A DNA stretch of 64,000 nt. It comes from an uncultured Roseburia sp. (GTDB taxonomy: Bacteria > Bacillota > Clostridia > Lachnospirales > Lachnospiraceae). Within the stretch, counting starts at the first letter, position 1. Each line of letters starts with the position of its first letter. Shown one piece after another: positions 41,511-52,263 of the stretch. Both the position numbers and the translations under genes were made by a program. The stretch covers positions 1-64,000 of the forward strand of contig CANDCP010000012.1 of assembly GCA_947383215.1 (NCBI GenBank). The letters are read 5' to 3'. The notes under the pieces were generated by a model. That model was not told the DNA's origin. It ran no database searches and saw only the letters and a list, made by a program, of their open reading frames with translations.

Positions 41511-44500
41511 TTACATCTTCACTTTCTTCTGTGAAGAGAATGATCCGTATACATTTCCGCTGGCCGTTTTCTTATATGCCCTTACCTTGAAGTAATACGT
41601 CTTTCCCGCTTTCAGTTTCGTCTTCTTAAACGATACTGTCTTCGCTTTCTTAATGAGTTTTACCCTCTTATATTTTCCTTTCTTACCCTGCTTCATGTAC
41701 ACTTCGTACCCTGTCGCATTCTTTACTTTCTTCCATTTCACAAGGACTGTCTTTGAAGATTTCTTCTTTGCGCTTGAAAGCTTCGCTTTCGCCGGAGCCG
41801 TCGCTGTCTTTAAGGTCGTCGTCGGTCCGGACAGAGCGCCTCTGTAAGCGGTTACCTGTATCTCATAGTCCGTGGCCGCCGCCAGACCGCTTACCGCGAT
41901 ACTGTTCGTATTCGCCGTCACCTCTTTCACCTTCGTCTTGCCCTTATAAACGACAACCTTGTACGTAGCTCCGCTGATCGCCGTCCATGTTAAGGTCAGG
42001 CTCTTCGTCGCCGCTTTCGAAACCTTTAAGCCCGTAACCGCCCCCGGAGCCGTAACCGCTGCCGCGATAGTCACTGCCGCTGTCGCAGCGCTCATCTCAC
42101 TGTCAATATAGAAGGAATCCGCCGCAGCTTTTGCGACAACCTTATAGTAATATGTCCCTGCCGCAAGCCCTGCGTCTGTGTACGTCGCAGCTTTTACATG
42201 CTCCGCAATCTTCGTATACGTCCCGTTCGCGGCCGTTGCGCGATAGATCTCGTATTCCGCCGCGTTTTCAACTGCCGGCCACGTGAGCGCTGCCTGCGCG
42301 CTTCCCGCCTTTGCGGTTACAACCGGAGCTTTTAACGTATCTTTTACGGTAATTTCGCATGTCGCCGTCTTTGCTCCGTCTTCCACCGAAGCCGTAATCG
42401 TCGTCTTGCCGACTGCCAAGGCCTTTACAAGACCGTTTTCTACCGTAGCCACCTCTTCGTCCAGAGACGTCCAGGTAACCTCGTCCGCATCTGCGTGTTC
42501 CGGCGTAATCGTCGCCTCTAAGGTAATTTCTTCACCCGGCTTCATCTCGCAGACATCCTTATCGAGCGTAATCTCCTGTACCAAAACAGGAATCCGCACT
42601 GCGGTCGTCGCCGCACTCTTCCCGCCGGCCAAATAATACTGTGCCGGTTTCGCCTCTACCGTATAGCTGTATGTCTTGCCCTGCTCTACGTCCGTATCCT
42701 CATAGGTAACCGTACCGTCCTCGGTCGCAAATTCAGCTCCGCTCACTTCCTCGTCGGCGCCGCCGTCTACGCTTCTATAAATCACATAACCGGATGCGCC
42801 CTCAACTGCCGCCCAGGATACGAGAATGGATTCTCCCTGTGTCTTCTGCGCCGTCACAACCGGCGCCGTCATTTTCTTTACTACCGTTACCGTACATGTC
42901 TTCTCAAATCCGCCGTCCGTCGTTACAAACTTAATTGTCGCCGTTCCCTGGCCTACGCCTGTCACCGTTCCGTCTTTTACCGTGGCAACCTTATCGTTGC
43001 TTGTCGACCATATTCCGGTCTTGTCGGACGCGTTCGCCGGATCGTACGTTACCGAAAGAGCGGCCGACTTTCCAAGCTCAACCGTCGCCTCGGCCTGCAA
43101 GGTTATGCCCTTGAGCAGAATCGGAACAAAGATCTTATCTGTCGCCGCGCTCATCTCGCTTGTCAGATAGCTCGGATTCGTCTTATTTTCCGCCTGTACT
43201 TTGTAATAATAATTCTTACCGCCCTCCAGATTCGTATCTACGAACGTCACCGTCTGGTCGGCTACGGTATATTCCGCGCCGGTTACCGCTTCATACTTCG
43301 AATTATCGTTTGACCGATACAGAATATAATTTTCGGCTCCGGTAAGCGTCTTCCAGGAAACCGTGATCTTATCTTTGCTTTCCGCCAATACCGCGGATAC
43401 CGCAGGCGTTTCGATCTGTTTTGTCACCGTCACAACGCACGATTGTGACAGTTCTCCGACCGCCGCCGTAATTGTCGTAGTTCCCAGTCCGACAGACGTC
43501 ACTTTACCGTCTTCAACGATGGCCACATCCTTATTCGAACTGTCCCAGATTACCTCGACATTCGTAGCGTTTACAGGCGTCACCTGCGCATATAAGCGCA
43601 GCGCTTTGCCAAGCTCCAGATTCGCCTCGCTCTGGCTGATATAAATCTTCTTTGCCAAAACTTCTCCGCCCTCATCCGGCTCCTCTACGGTGCCGACTGT
43701 ATAAACCTCTATCTCTCTGATTGTGTAAGAGCTGAACGCAGACGTCTTTTTACACTCAATCTTCACAAACCGCACATTCTGCGGCTCAAATGTAAACGTC
43801 CTCTTTCTTGTTTCAAACGTTATTTTTACGCCTTCTTCGGCCGCCACCTTTGTCCAGGAATCTTCCTCGCCCGTCTCGGATACCCATACGGCATACGTAT
43901 CCGCCGCCGCAAGATCCCGCCAGGTAAGATCAATATGGTCTACTAAATGGGCTTCTTTCAAGTCTAACACGACGTCTACCGGATAATCCTCTTTTGAATA
44001 TGCGTCTCCGTCCGGTTTTTTCGCAGACTCCCACCAGTCGCCTGCATCCGCGCCTCCTATGGAGCCGTCTACCATCACGCCCCAGGTATTTTTCTCCTCC
44101 TCTGTCGGCGTAACTCCGTCCGGATAATTTACGCTTACCGAAGCTCCCAGCGCCACATTGACGCCAAACGGTGAAATCTGTCCGATCTGAATGACAGGCG
44201 TCGCCGCGCTGGCTTCACTCGCCAGATATGTTGTATCGGCAGGCTTTGCCACTACCTTATAGCAGTATGTGCCGTCCGGCAGCTGCTCGCCCTCTTTATC
44301 TACATATTCCGTTGTTTCCAGGCTCTCCTCTACAAGCGCAAATGTTCCGTTTGCGGAGGACGCGCGGTATACATCATACGATGCCGCATTCGCAACCGTA
44401 TTCCACGATACGGTGATCTGGTAATCGTCTGACTTGACCGCTTTCACTGTCGGCGCCGCAAGTCTCGCCTTCACCGTAATCGAATACTCCGCCGTCTTTC

Positions 44501-47500
44501 CTCCTTCCGCGGCTGTCGCCGTAATTACTGCCTCGCCGGCTCCTACCGCCGTTACCAATCCCTTCTCATCTACCGTGGCAATGTTCTTCTCTGCGCAAGC
44601 CCATGTCAGGCTCTTATCCGCATTGCCCGGGGTAATCACCGGTTTCAGCTGTAAGGTTTCGCCGACTGCCATTTCGGTCTGCGTATTTTCAAACGTAATC
44701 TCTGTCGCCGCAAGCGGAATCAGAATTCCCTCTGTCGGCTCGCTCAGGTCGCTGCTCGCGCTGTGCTCTCCGCCGCCGCTGACAGCCGCTACTCTGTATG
44801 CGTACGTCGCGCCGCGTACCGCAGCCGAATCCACATAAGTCGCTTTCCCGGCCTCCACCGTAATATCCGGCGTCTCTATCTCTTCAAAGGCTCCGCCGTT
44901 TGATCTGTAAATCTTATATCCAGCGGCATTCTCAATTGCGCTCCACGAGAGCGTGATCTCCTCGTCGCCTGTTCTCTTTGCCGTCGCTTCCGGCGTATCT
45001 AACTGTATGGCGACGCTGAGGCGGCACTTTGCCGTCTTTCCCCCCGCCGTAGCCGTGATATCCACCTCGCCGTAGCCTTTTGTGGTCACAATTCCGTTTT
45101 GATCCACAGAGGCGATCTCTTCGTTCGTGGAGTCCCATGTAATCTCCCCGTTCGAAGCGTTCGCCGGCAATACCTGCGCATACAGGCGCAGCTTTTTGCC
45201 AACATCGCGCACTGCCTCTTCCTGACTAATATAAATATTTTTAACTGTCAGATCTTCGTCCGTCGAATTTACGGTTCCGATAGTATTTACTTCGATCTCA
45301 CGAATCGTATACGTATTGTACTGTGTCGTCGTATTACAATTTACCCTCACATACCGTGCGCTCTGCGGCTCAAACGCATGCTTTTTCAATCTGTCCGCAA
45401 GACTTGTCGGCGGCTGTGTGGACTGCGCAACCTCATTCCAGGTAACGCTATCCTCGGAAACCTCTACCGTATACTCTTTTGCCGCAGCCTCCCAGCGCCA
45501 GGTAATATCAATACTGTCTGTCAGATAGACATCTCCAAGATCAATCAATACTTTCACCGGATACGGCTCCGGTCCGCTTGCATTTCCGCCCTTCAGAGGA
45601 GTAGCTTCCCATACGGCGTTGTCTACCTGTCCGTCCACCATTACGCTCCAGTTATTTTCTGTCGGCGTAACGCCCTGCGGATATTCAACCGTCACCTTCT
45701 TATTTAAAGCCACATTCACGCCAAACGGTGTGATTTCTCCCACCTGAATCGCTTTTGTTTCCGGGCTCTTCAAACTCTTTATATAACGCGTATCTTCCTT
45801 CGCCGGCTTTACCACGATTTGGTAGCGATAAATCCCGTCCGGCAAATCCTTATCTATGTATTCCGTACCCGTTACATCCTCCTGATAAAGGGCAAATTCT
45901 CCCTTCACCCCTTCCGCGCGGTATATATCGTACATACCTGCATTTTCCACCGGGCTCCAGAATAATGTAATCTGATAGTCATCCGTCTTAGCTACATTTA
46001 CGACGGACGGCGCTGCCAGCCTCTCTCTTACCGTAATGGCGCACTCCGCCTTCGCGTTTCCTTCCTCTGCTTTCGCCGTAATGACTGCGTCTCCGCCCGC
46101 AACCGCCGTTACGTTTCCTTCCTGATCCACCGTGGCCGTTTCCGAATCGCTGGTCTCCCATATAAGATTCTTATTCTCGGCATCCTCCGGGGTGATAACC
46201 GGCTCCAGCTTTAACGTCTCTCCGATTCCAAGCACATCCGCTCCATTTGCAAATTCAATCTTTGTGATAAGGTTCTTAAGCGCAATCGGCTCCGTAGCTA
46301 TGCTTGGATTGCTGTCGGCGCTGCCGCTTTCCGCTTCGGCAACCGCAATTACAAAATAACTGTAAGTATTTCCGCCTTTTACGGCTGTATCCGTATAAGT
46401 CAGCGTCTCCGTTCCCTCTATCTTCGGCTCGCTGATCTTCTCTTCCACGCCGTTCTCAATTCTGTAAATTTCATATCCTACAGCCCCCAAAACGGCTTCC
46501 CAGGTAAGCTGAATCTGATTGTCGACCGTCGCCTCGGCCGATACCACAGGCGCAGCCAATTTATGCGCAACCGTAACTTCGCATGTCGCTTTTATTTCCG
46601 CATTTGCCTCCGACGTTGCCGTAATCACCGCCGTACCGACCTTATGCGACGTCACAATCCCGTCTTCCACAGTCGCCGCTTCCTCATTGTCAGAAGTCCA
46701 CACAACATTTGTATTCGCCGCATTCTTTGGTAATATCTGCGTATACAAACGCAATTTTTCGTCGAGATCCAACGTTGCAGAATCCTTGCTAATATAAATA
46801 TTTTCTACTGCCAGATCTTCGCCTTCTTTATCAACAGTTCCAATTGAATAGACTTCCAGTTCCCTTATCGTATAAGAGCTCCAGTTACTCGTCTTCTCAC
46901 ACTTAACCCTTACGTAACGCGCTTTTTTCGGCTCAAATGTAAAATCTCTTATTCGACCCGGAACGTCGATGGTTACATCATCTTCCCTTACTGCTTCTTC
47001 CCAAATTTCACCGTCCTCTGACAACTCGATCGCATATGTACTGGCAGCCGCGTCCGCCCGCCATGCAAGCACTATATGGTCTACCAGATATACTTTGCCA
47101 AAATCAACGGATACATTTACCGGATATTCCTCCTTAATTCCTTGCCCCGATGTCGACTGTCCATCCGGCTTCTTTCCAGATTCCCACCAGGCATCCGGAT
47201 CCAATGTGACAGCTCCGTCCACAATCAAGTCTTTGTTGCCATTATCGCCGCTCCCGGCTCCTTCCTGCAAATATTCAACAGTTACTTCTTTTCCCAACGC
47301 CACATTCACGCCAAACGGTGAAACCTCTCCCACCTGAATTACAGCGGTCGCATCGCTCAATAAGCTGTCATAATAATCCGTACTGCCAGATCTCGCAACC
47401 ACTTTGTAGCAGTATGTGCCGTCCATAAGGGATTCGTCCACATATGTCAAATCTGTCAAACCTGTCTTAAGAGGCGTTGTAAACGCTCCGGTCAAACCAG

Positions 47501-49454
47501 ACTCACGGTAGATATCATAAGACGCCGCATTTTCAACTTCATTCCACGACACTGTAATCTCGTATCCGTCGCTGGATTTAACCGCGCTTACTTTCGGTTT
47601 TGCCAGCCTGGATTTTACGGTCACCGTGCACTCGCCTTTTGCCCCGCTCGCAGCCGTCGCCGTAATCGTTACGGTTCCCGCCTTTTTTGCGGTTACGACT
47701 CCCTGATCGTTTACATCCGCAATTTCCGTGTCTCCGGAAGTCCATATCAGAGTTTTGTCTGTTGCGTTAGACGGCTGCACATCTGTAACAAGCTGCAACG
47801 TCTTCGTAACCTCAACCTCCGGATTATCATTTGTAATAGTTACGCTCTCCACAGGCGTCGGCATTGTAATTTTTTCTGTTTCCGCACTTTTCTCGCTATC
47901 CGCGACGTTCTCATCATTCGCCACTGCCTGAACCGCATAGGAATAGATTCCTCCTGCCTCCAGATCGCTGTCCGTATATGTAACGACATCGCCTGCGACA
48001 AACTGCGGATCAACAATTTCTGTCTCGGCGCTTCCCTCTTTGGTTTTAAATATTTTATAGGAATCGGCGCCTTCCACCGGTATCCAGGACAGTTTGATTT
48101 TATTGTCTTCCAAGACGGCTGTTACAACCGGCATATCCAAAATACGTTCAAACACACGTATCGTACAAGTCGCCACTTTGTTTTGATCTTTCGTTGTCAC
48201 CGTAATGTCGGCTGTCCCTGCAGCTTTTACCGTCACGAACCCATTGCCATCTACTGTCGCCACATCCTCATTCGAAGATTTCCACTCTACATCTAAAGTC
48301 GTAGCATTTTTCGGCAATATCTGATGATATAACTGCAACGTATCATCCAATGTCAACACTTTGGATGTCTCGCTTAAATACACACTTTCTACCGCAAATG
48401 TTGTCCTCGTATGATTGACTTCCATCTCCGCCACACTGAGTCCGATGGCATCCGCAGCAACGCCTGTATATTTTACATAGCGCGCTAAAACCTCATTCTC
48501 TAATTGATGTTCCTTTTTTTCATTCTCATTTGGCTTTTGTTCATTCTTAACTTGTTCTGTCCATTTTTCTGTGCTTTCAATATTGTCCTCCAGAACGGCA
48601 TCTTCATCCACAGCCGTCTGAATCGTATAGGATGACGGCAATGCATTTGTCCACTTCAACGTAAAACAATTAATTGTGCACACTTCTCCCAAGTCTATGT
48701 AACAATACGCGCTTTTACCGACTTCCATTCCACCAGTGTACCAGGCTGTTCCCTCGTTACCATCATTAATTTTGTCGGCAGTATCGCTTCCTGCCTCCGC
48801 TGACGCCTTCGCCGGCTTTTTCAGAGCATACTGAACCGTCTCCGGCTCCTCTACGGTTCCAATCGTGTAAACCTCCAGCTCCCTTATACCATATGCGCTG
48901 TAATTAACTGTTCTTTTGCATGAAACTTTTACATAACGCACGCTTTGCGGCGCAAACATGAAATTTCGTTCCTCGCCACTTGGAGCCGACGCAGACTCGT
49001 CCACATCCGCTACTGTTTCCCACTTCACATTATCCTCGGAGACCAGGATTTCATATATCTGCGCCCTTACCAAACTATTCCATATAATCGAAACCCGATC
49101 AATTACATTCACGCTCTTTAGATCAATCATAAAATCTACATTGTAATCTTCCGGTTCATTTTTCTGCTCACCTTTTTTCTTAGTCTCCCAGTTGTTGGCC
49201 TTATCTCCGTCTACAATTTTATTAAGAGCCTCCCCCGTATCTGTCGTCCCCTGATACTGCCCATCCAAATACGTTACCGTTACCTCTTTCCCCTTCGCCA
49301 CATTCACGCCAAACGGACTCCCCGCATCCGTACTCTCATCCTCTGGCGCCGCGTATACCGGCTGCGATACCGCCGGCATACATGATGTTGCAGCAACTAC
49401 CATGGCCAGCATAAACGCCGCCAGCCTGTCATATCTCTTTCGCTTCTTCATCAT
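41511..49454 (-). CDS. Giant modular surface protein (F5/8C, Big_2 and Fn3 domains)
   Basis: 2647 residues. A signal peptide (about 1-35) is followed by two F5/8 type C domains, then alternating Ig-like Big_2 and fibronectin type III domains. Three more F5/8C domains start near residues 711, 1241 and 1760, each opened by SPFGVNVA or TPFGVNVA. I count five F5/8C, nine Big_2 and about eleven Fn3 domains; the last Fn3 copies are lysine-rich. Big_2 copies share WxSxNxxxATVxxxGxVT and Fn3 copies share a YxIYR core. No catalytic domain, LPxTG or SLH motif is seen. It is probably an adhesin or glycan-binding scaffold held by the basic C-terminus. The ATG at 49454 has GAGGAGG six bases upstream. Confidence 0.88.
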   Translation of the reverse strand: MMKKRKRYDRLAAFMLAMVVAATSCMPAVSQPVYAAPEDESTDAGSPFGVNVAKGKEVTVTYLDGQYQGTTDTGEALNKIVDGDKANNWETKKKGEQKNEPEDYNVDFMIDLKSVNVIDRVSIIWNSLVRAQIYEILVSEDNVKWETVADVDESASAPSGEERNFMFAPQSVRYVKVSCKRTVNYSAYGIRELEVYTIGTVEEPETVQYALKKPAKASAEAGSDTADKINDGNEGTAWYTGGMEVGKSAYCYIDLGEVCTINCFTLKWTNALPSSYTIQTAVDEDAVLEDNIESTEKWTEQVKNEQKPNENEKKEHQLENEVLARYVKYTGVAADAIGLSVAEMEVNHTRTTFAVESVYLSETSKVLTLDDTLQLYHQILPKNATTLDVEWKSSNEDVATVDGNGFVTVKAAGTADITVTTKDQNKVATCTIRVFERILDMPVVTAVLEDNKIKLSWIPVEGADSYKIFKTKEGSAETEIVDPQFVAGDVVTYTDSDLEAGGIYSYAVQAVANDENVADSEKSAETEKITMPTPVESVTITNDNPEVEVTKTLQLVTDVQPSNATDKTLIWTSGDTEIADVNDQGVVTAKKAGTVTITATAASGAKGECTVTVKSRLAKPKVSAVKSSDGYEITVSWNEVENAASYDIYRESGLTGAFTTPLKTGLTDLTYVDESLMDGTYCYKVVARSGSTDYYDSLLSDATAVIQVGEVSPFGVNVALGKEVTVEYLQEGAGSGDNGNKDLIVDGAVTLDPDAWWESGKKPDGQSTSGQGIKEEYPVNVSVDFGKVYLVDHIVLAWRADAAASTYAIELSEDGEIWEEAVREDDVTIDVPGRIRDFTFEPKKARYVRVKCEKTSNWSSYTIRELEVYSIGTVDKEGEDLAVENIYISKDSATLDLDEKLRLYTQILPKNAANTNVVWTSDNEEAATVEDGIVTSHKVGTAVITATSEANAEIKATCEVTVAHKLAAPVVSAEATVDNQIQLTWEAVLGAVGYEIYRIENGVEEKISEPKIEGTETLTYTDTAVKGGNTYSYFVIAVAEAESGSADSNPSIATEPIALKNLITKIEFANGADVLGIGETLKLEPVITPEDAENKNLIWETSDSETATVDQEGNVTAVAGGDAVITAKAEEGNAKAECAITVRERLAAPSVVNVAKTDDYQITLFWSPVENAGMYDIYRAEGVKGEFALYQEDVTGTEYIDKDLPDGIYRYQIVVKPAKEDTRYIKSLKSPETKAIQVGEITPFGVNVALNKKVTVEYPQGVTPTENNWSVMVDGQVDNAVWEATPLKGGNASGPEPYPVKVLIDLGDVYLTDSIDITWRWEAAAKEYTVEVSEDSVTWNEVAQSTQPPTSLADRLKKHAFEPQSARYVRVNCNTTTQYNTYTIREIEVNTIGTVNSTDEDLTVKNIYISQEEAVRDVGKKLRLYAQVLPANASNGEITWDSTNEEIASVDQNGIVTTKGYGEVDITATAGGKTAKCRLSVAIQLDTPEATAKRTGDEEITLSWSAIENAAGYKIYRSNGGAFEEIETPDITVEAGKATYVDSAAVRGATYAYRVAAVSGGGEHSASSDLSEPTEGILIPLAATEITFENTQTEMAVGETLQLKPVITPGNADKSLTWACAEKNIATVDEKGLVTAVGAGEAVITATAAEGGKTAEYSITVKARLAAPTVKAVKSDDYQITVSWNTVANAASYDVYRASSANGTFALVEESLETTEYVDKEGEQLPDGTYCYKVVAKPADTTYLASEASAATPVIQIGQISPFGVNVALGASVSVNYPDGVTPTEEEKNTWGVMVDGSIGGADAGDWWESAKKPDGDAYSKEDYPVDVVLDLKEAHLVDHIDLTWRDLAAADTYAVWVSETGEEDSWTKVAAEEGVKITFETRKRTFTFEPQNVRFVKIECKKTSAFSSYTIREIEVYTVGTVEEPDEGGEVLAKKIYISQSEANLELGKALRLYAQVTPVNATNVEVIWDSSNKDVAIVEDGKVTSVGLGTTTITAAVGELSQSCVVTVTKQIETPAVSAVLAESKDKITVSWKTLTGAENYILYRSNDNSKYEAVTGAEYTVADQTVTFVDTNLEGGKNYYYKVQAENKTNPSYLTSEMSAATDKIFVPILLKGITLQAEATVELGKSAALSVTYDPANASDKTGIWSTSNDKVATVKDGTVTGVGQGTATIKFVTTDGGFEKTCTVTVVKKMTAPVVTAQKTQGESILVSWAAVEGASGYVIYRSVDGGADEEVSGAEFATEDGTVTYEDTDVEQGKTYSYTVEAKPAQYYLAGGKSAATTAVRIPVLVQEITLDKDVCEMKPGEEITLEATITPEHADADEVTWTSLDEEVATVENGLVKALAVGKTTITASVEDGAKTATCEITVKDTLKAPVVTAKAGSAQAALTWPAVENAAEYEIYRATAANGTYTKIAEHVKAATYTDAGLAAGTYYYKVVAKAAADSFYIDSEMSAATAAVTIAAAVTAPGAVTGLKVSKAATKSLTLTWTAISGATYKVVVYKGKTKVKEVTANTNSIAVSGLAAATDYEIQVTAYRGALSGPTTTLKTATAPAKAKLSSAKKKSSKTVLVKWKKVKNATGYEVYMKQGKKGKYKRVKLIKKAKTVSFKKTKLKAGKTYYFKVRAYKKTASGNVYGSFSSQKKVKM
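44152..49321 (-). repeat. Tandem protein modules within the giant surface-protein gene
   Basis: The coding stretch for PFGVNVA recurs nearly unchanged at about 49298-49321, 47298-47321, 45709-45731 and 44152-44174. The intervals are about 2.0, 1.59 and 1.56 kb. Each interval encodes F5/8C, Big_2, Fn3, Big_2, Fn3; the first has one extra F5/8C. The modules have diverged in between, so the duplication is not recent. Confidence 0.8.
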
Positions 49455-49577
49455 ATAATACCTCCTCTTTTCTCGCTGCAGCAAACTGCACATAAAGAAA
49501 TATAATATCAAGATATCACATTCTTGCGGCTATTTTTTATTTCTATTTAAGCTAATTTCATGGTTTAAAATAAGTCC

Positions 49578-50963
49578 TTATTTTTTTTCTGGTTTTCTAC
49601 AAATTTTTCTATTTTGCTTCGCGCGCCTTCCAAACTGCCGGATATACGGATTTTGGTAAAAGGAATAAAGAAGCTGTAAACACATCAGGCACCAGATCAC
49701 AGGCTCGCATATAATAACGCCCGGATAGCCCATTTCCGGTATCACCAGGATTACAAACAATATTTTCCCAAAAAATTCAATCATGCTGGATACCAGCGGT
49801 ATCAATTTCCTCCCAAGTCCCTGCAGCGAGTAGCGCAGGTTAAACAAAATTCCAAGCACCGCATAAAACGGAGCGTTGAATCGCATATAATTTGTACCGA
49901 TATCGAGCACAACCGTCTCCTTCGAGCCGGACATCGCGGATACCAAAGCCGGCGCTCCCGGAAACAAAATGGCCATGAGCACAACTCCCCAAAACAATGA
50001 GATCATATTCGCGCAAAATACGCCCTTTCGAATCCGCTCCCCCTGGTCCGCCCCTCTGTTTTGGGAGACAAATGTAGAGAGCGCCATTCCCGTAACGGAA
50101 ACCGGCATCATACAAAAGCTGTTCAGCTTGCGCGCCGCCGTATGCCCCGCAATCACAAGTGTGCCGAGACCGTTGATCGCAGACTGCAAAATCACCGTGC
50201 CCGTAGAGACAATCGCCATCATAAAGCCCATGGAAAAGCCCTGGCCCAAAAGCTCGAAATACAAATCTCTGTCAAACCGGAAATGTTCCCTGGTGGGAAT
50301 CAATATACGGCATTTCACAGCGATATAGACCAGGCATAAAACCGCCGAGATCCCCTGCGCAAGCACCGTAGCCACCGCTGCGCCGCGAATCCCCATATGG
50401 AACTGTGTAATAAACAATAAATCGAGAAAAATATTCAACACCGCCGACAATACAAGAAAAATTAGAGGTACGACGCTGTTTCCGATTGCACGAAGCAGCC
50501 CGGCAAACAGATTGTACGCAAACATCACTCCGGCAAACAGCGTCAAAAGCCCGACATACGAATACGCCTCATCTATAATTTCCCCCGGCGTATTTAAAAT
50601 CCGAAGCAGCGGCATTAAAAAGACGCGGGAGAGGAGCATGATCGCGGCGGTAATTCCAAGACCGATTACAAGCGAACCCGCAACGGAACGCTTTAACAGC
50701 CTCTTATCCCCCGTGCCAAAGCTCCGCGCGGCGACAATACTAAGGCCGTTTCCAATCCCAAGCGCAAACCCCACCAAAAGCTCATACACCGCAGAGCTTG
50801 CCCCCATTGCCGCCAGAGCCTCCTCCCCCAGGATATTCCCCACAATCATCGTATCGACCGTATTATAGAGCTGTTGGAATATCCTCGATATAAAAAGCGG
50901 AATCATAAACAGAATCAGCACCTTCCAAATGCTTCCTCGTAACAAATCTGTCTTTGTATTCAT
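49578..50963 (-). CDS. MATE-family efflux transporter
   Basis: 461 residues, twelve hydrophobic segments, two homologous halves (IPLFISRIFQQLYNTVDTMIVG; later GHTAARKLNSFCMMP). MATE pumps export cationic drugs or metabolites using Na+ or H+. The ATG at 50963 has AAGGAGG upstream; the ORF extends 12 codons without a better site. Monocistronic and divergent from the 98-residue gene. Confidence 0.93.
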   Translation of the reverse strand: MNTKTDLLRGSIWKVLILFMIPLFISRIFQQLYNTVDTMIVGNILGEEALAAMGASSAVYELLVGFALGIGNGLSIVAARSFGTGDKRLLKRSVAGSLVIGLGITAAIMLLSRVFLMPLLRILNTPGEIIDEAYSYVGLLTLFAGVMFAYNLFAGLLRAIGNSVVPLIFLVLSAVLNIFLDLLFITQFHMGIRGAAVATVLAQGISAVLCLVYIAVKCRILIPTREHFRFDRDLYFELLGQGFSMGFMMAIVSTGTVILQSAINGLGTLVIAGHTAARKLNSFCMMPVSVTGMALSTFVSQNRGADQGERIRKGVFCANMISLFWGVVLMAILFPGAPALVSAMSGSKETVVLDIGTNYMRFNAPFYAVLGILFNLRYSLQGLGRKLIPLVSSMIEFFGKILFVILVIPEMGYPGVIICEPVIWCLMCLQLLYSFYQNPYIRQFGRRAKQNRKICRKPEKK

Positions 50964-51063
50964 TTTATCCTCCTTTTTTCTTGTAAAGGCTCTGCCCATA
51001 TAGTATAATAACTTTAAGAAAAACGATTATTTCATTCTCACAGATAAGGCGGGTGAACAGAAT

Positions 51064-51360
51064 ATGAAAAAATACAAACGCACTTCTTTTATTGTCGAAG
51101 CTGTCAAATATGAGCCGGACAAAGGGCTCGAGGACGGTTTCTCACTTTGGAGCGACGTAATTACGGACGGCTGGATCATCACCGAAGGACTTGTAAAACT
51201 CACCGATCAGGAAGGACGGATTATCTGCCCGTTTATCAAGAACAGACGAGGCGTCATCTTTATTCGGGAGGGCGATTATATCGTCTACGAGGAAGGCGGC
51301 GAGCGCCATTGCTGCGGAGGCGATAAGTTCGCGGACAGATACCATGAGACGGACGAATAG
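51064..51360 (+). CDS. Unknown 98-residue protein
   Basis: Soluble, beta-rich and acidic at the C-terminus. It has TSFIVEAVKYEPDK at the start and FIREGDYIVYEEGGERHCCGGDKF near the end; PGDYIV-like endings occur in small phage-type proteins, a weak resemblance only. GGGTGA lies 8-9 bases before the ATG. It ends 12 bases before a shared terminator. Function unknown. Confidence 0.65.
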   Translation: MKKYKRTSFIVEAVKYEPDKGLEDGFSLWSDVITDGWIITEGLVKLTDQEGRIICPFIKNRRGVIFIREGDYIVYEEGGERHCCGGDKFADRYHETDE

Positions 51361-51371
51361 AACCTCACAGG

Positions 51372-51414
51372 AACCGGAGGAAGACATTTCTCATATGTGT
51401 GTCTTCCCCCGGTT
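51372..51414. terminator. Bidirectional terminator between the 98-residue gene and larE
   Basis: AACCGG-A-GGAAGACA (51372-51386) pairs with TGTCTTCC-C-CCGGTT (51400-51414) with one mismatch, followed by TTTT. The larE stop codon lies in the loop. Confidence 0.75.
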
Positions 51415-52263
51415 TTCCATTTCCTGCAAACTCCCGGCGTCGGAAATATGAATATCCATACTTCCCGAACGAAACCCTTCCAGGTCCAGAGCGATATATC
51501 CGTAACCAAGTTCTTTCAAATATTTGACAATCTCTTTCCGACACGACAACGCCTTTTCAATATCACTCTCATCTACCTCGATACGCGCAGTCTCGCCGTG
51601 CACACGCACACGCACGTTGTACCACCCCAGCCCGCGTAAATATTCTTCCGCAAGCTCCACCCTTCGCATATCCTCATGCCGCAGTCTTGTACCGTACGGA
51701 AAGCGCGTTGCAAGACACGGCGCAGCCGGCTTTTCTGCCGATAAAATTCCGTACTCGGCCGCAAGACGGCGCACCTCCTCCTTACGCATATCCGCCCCGG
51801 CAAGCGGACTTATGATTCCAAGCTCTCTCACCGCATGAATCCCCGGGCGATACATTTTAAGATCGTCCGCATTGGTGCCTTCTATGATACGTTTTATCCC
51901 TCTTTCCGCTGCCAGCTCCACCAGTCTGCCGTAGAGATAACGCTTGCACCGATAACACCGATCCGGAGGATTTGTGATAATTCCCGCCTCCAAAAGCTCG
52001 TCGACCTCTATCACCGTATGGTACGCCCCCGCCCTCTTTGCCTCCCTCTCCGCCTTAGAAAGCTCACAGGCAGGATGCAGCGCCGTATGGAACGTCACGG
52101 CATGGACACGCGTTCCACGCGCCTTTGCTTTCTGACACAGAATATAGAGCAGCAGCCCGCTGTCGACGCCGCCGGAAAAGGCGAGCATCACGTCTTCCCG
52201 CGCATACTCCTCCAAGAGCCGGCTCAGCGCGGCTTTTTTTCTCTGATACCCGTCCATCTTCAC
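51391..52263 (-). CDS. larE: LarE, sacrificial sulfur transferase of nickel-pincer cofactor synthesis
   Basis: 290 residues. The PP-loop SGGVDSG near 26 binds ATP. NPPDRCYRCK has two cysteines, and PCLATRFPYG near 182 holds the cysteine that gives up its sulfur in the Lactobacillus enzyme. Three-cysteine LarE proteins may instead use an Fe-S cluster. LarE thiolates the two carboxylates of pyridinium biscarboxylate mononucleotide. It overlaps larC by 4 bp. No larA is in the window. Confidence 0.92.
   Translation of the reverse strand: MKMDGYQRKKAALSRLLEEYAREDVMLAFSGGVDSGLLLYILCQKAKARGTRVHAVTFHTALHPACELSKAEREAKRAGAYHTVIEVDELLEAGIITNPPDRCYRCKRYLYGRLVELAAERGIKRIIEGTNADDLKMYRPGIHAVRELGIISPLAGADMRKEEVRRLAAEYGILSAEKPAAPCLATRFPYGTRLRHEDMRRVELAEEYLRGLGWYNVRVRVHGETARIEVDESDIEKALSCRKEIVKYLKELGYGYIALDLEGFRSGSMDIHISDAGSLQEMENRGKTHI

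Noticed and set aside
41511..49454. Repeats as a CRISPR array or satellite
   Set aside because: They are coding modules 1.5-2 kb apart in one open frame, not short spaced repeats.
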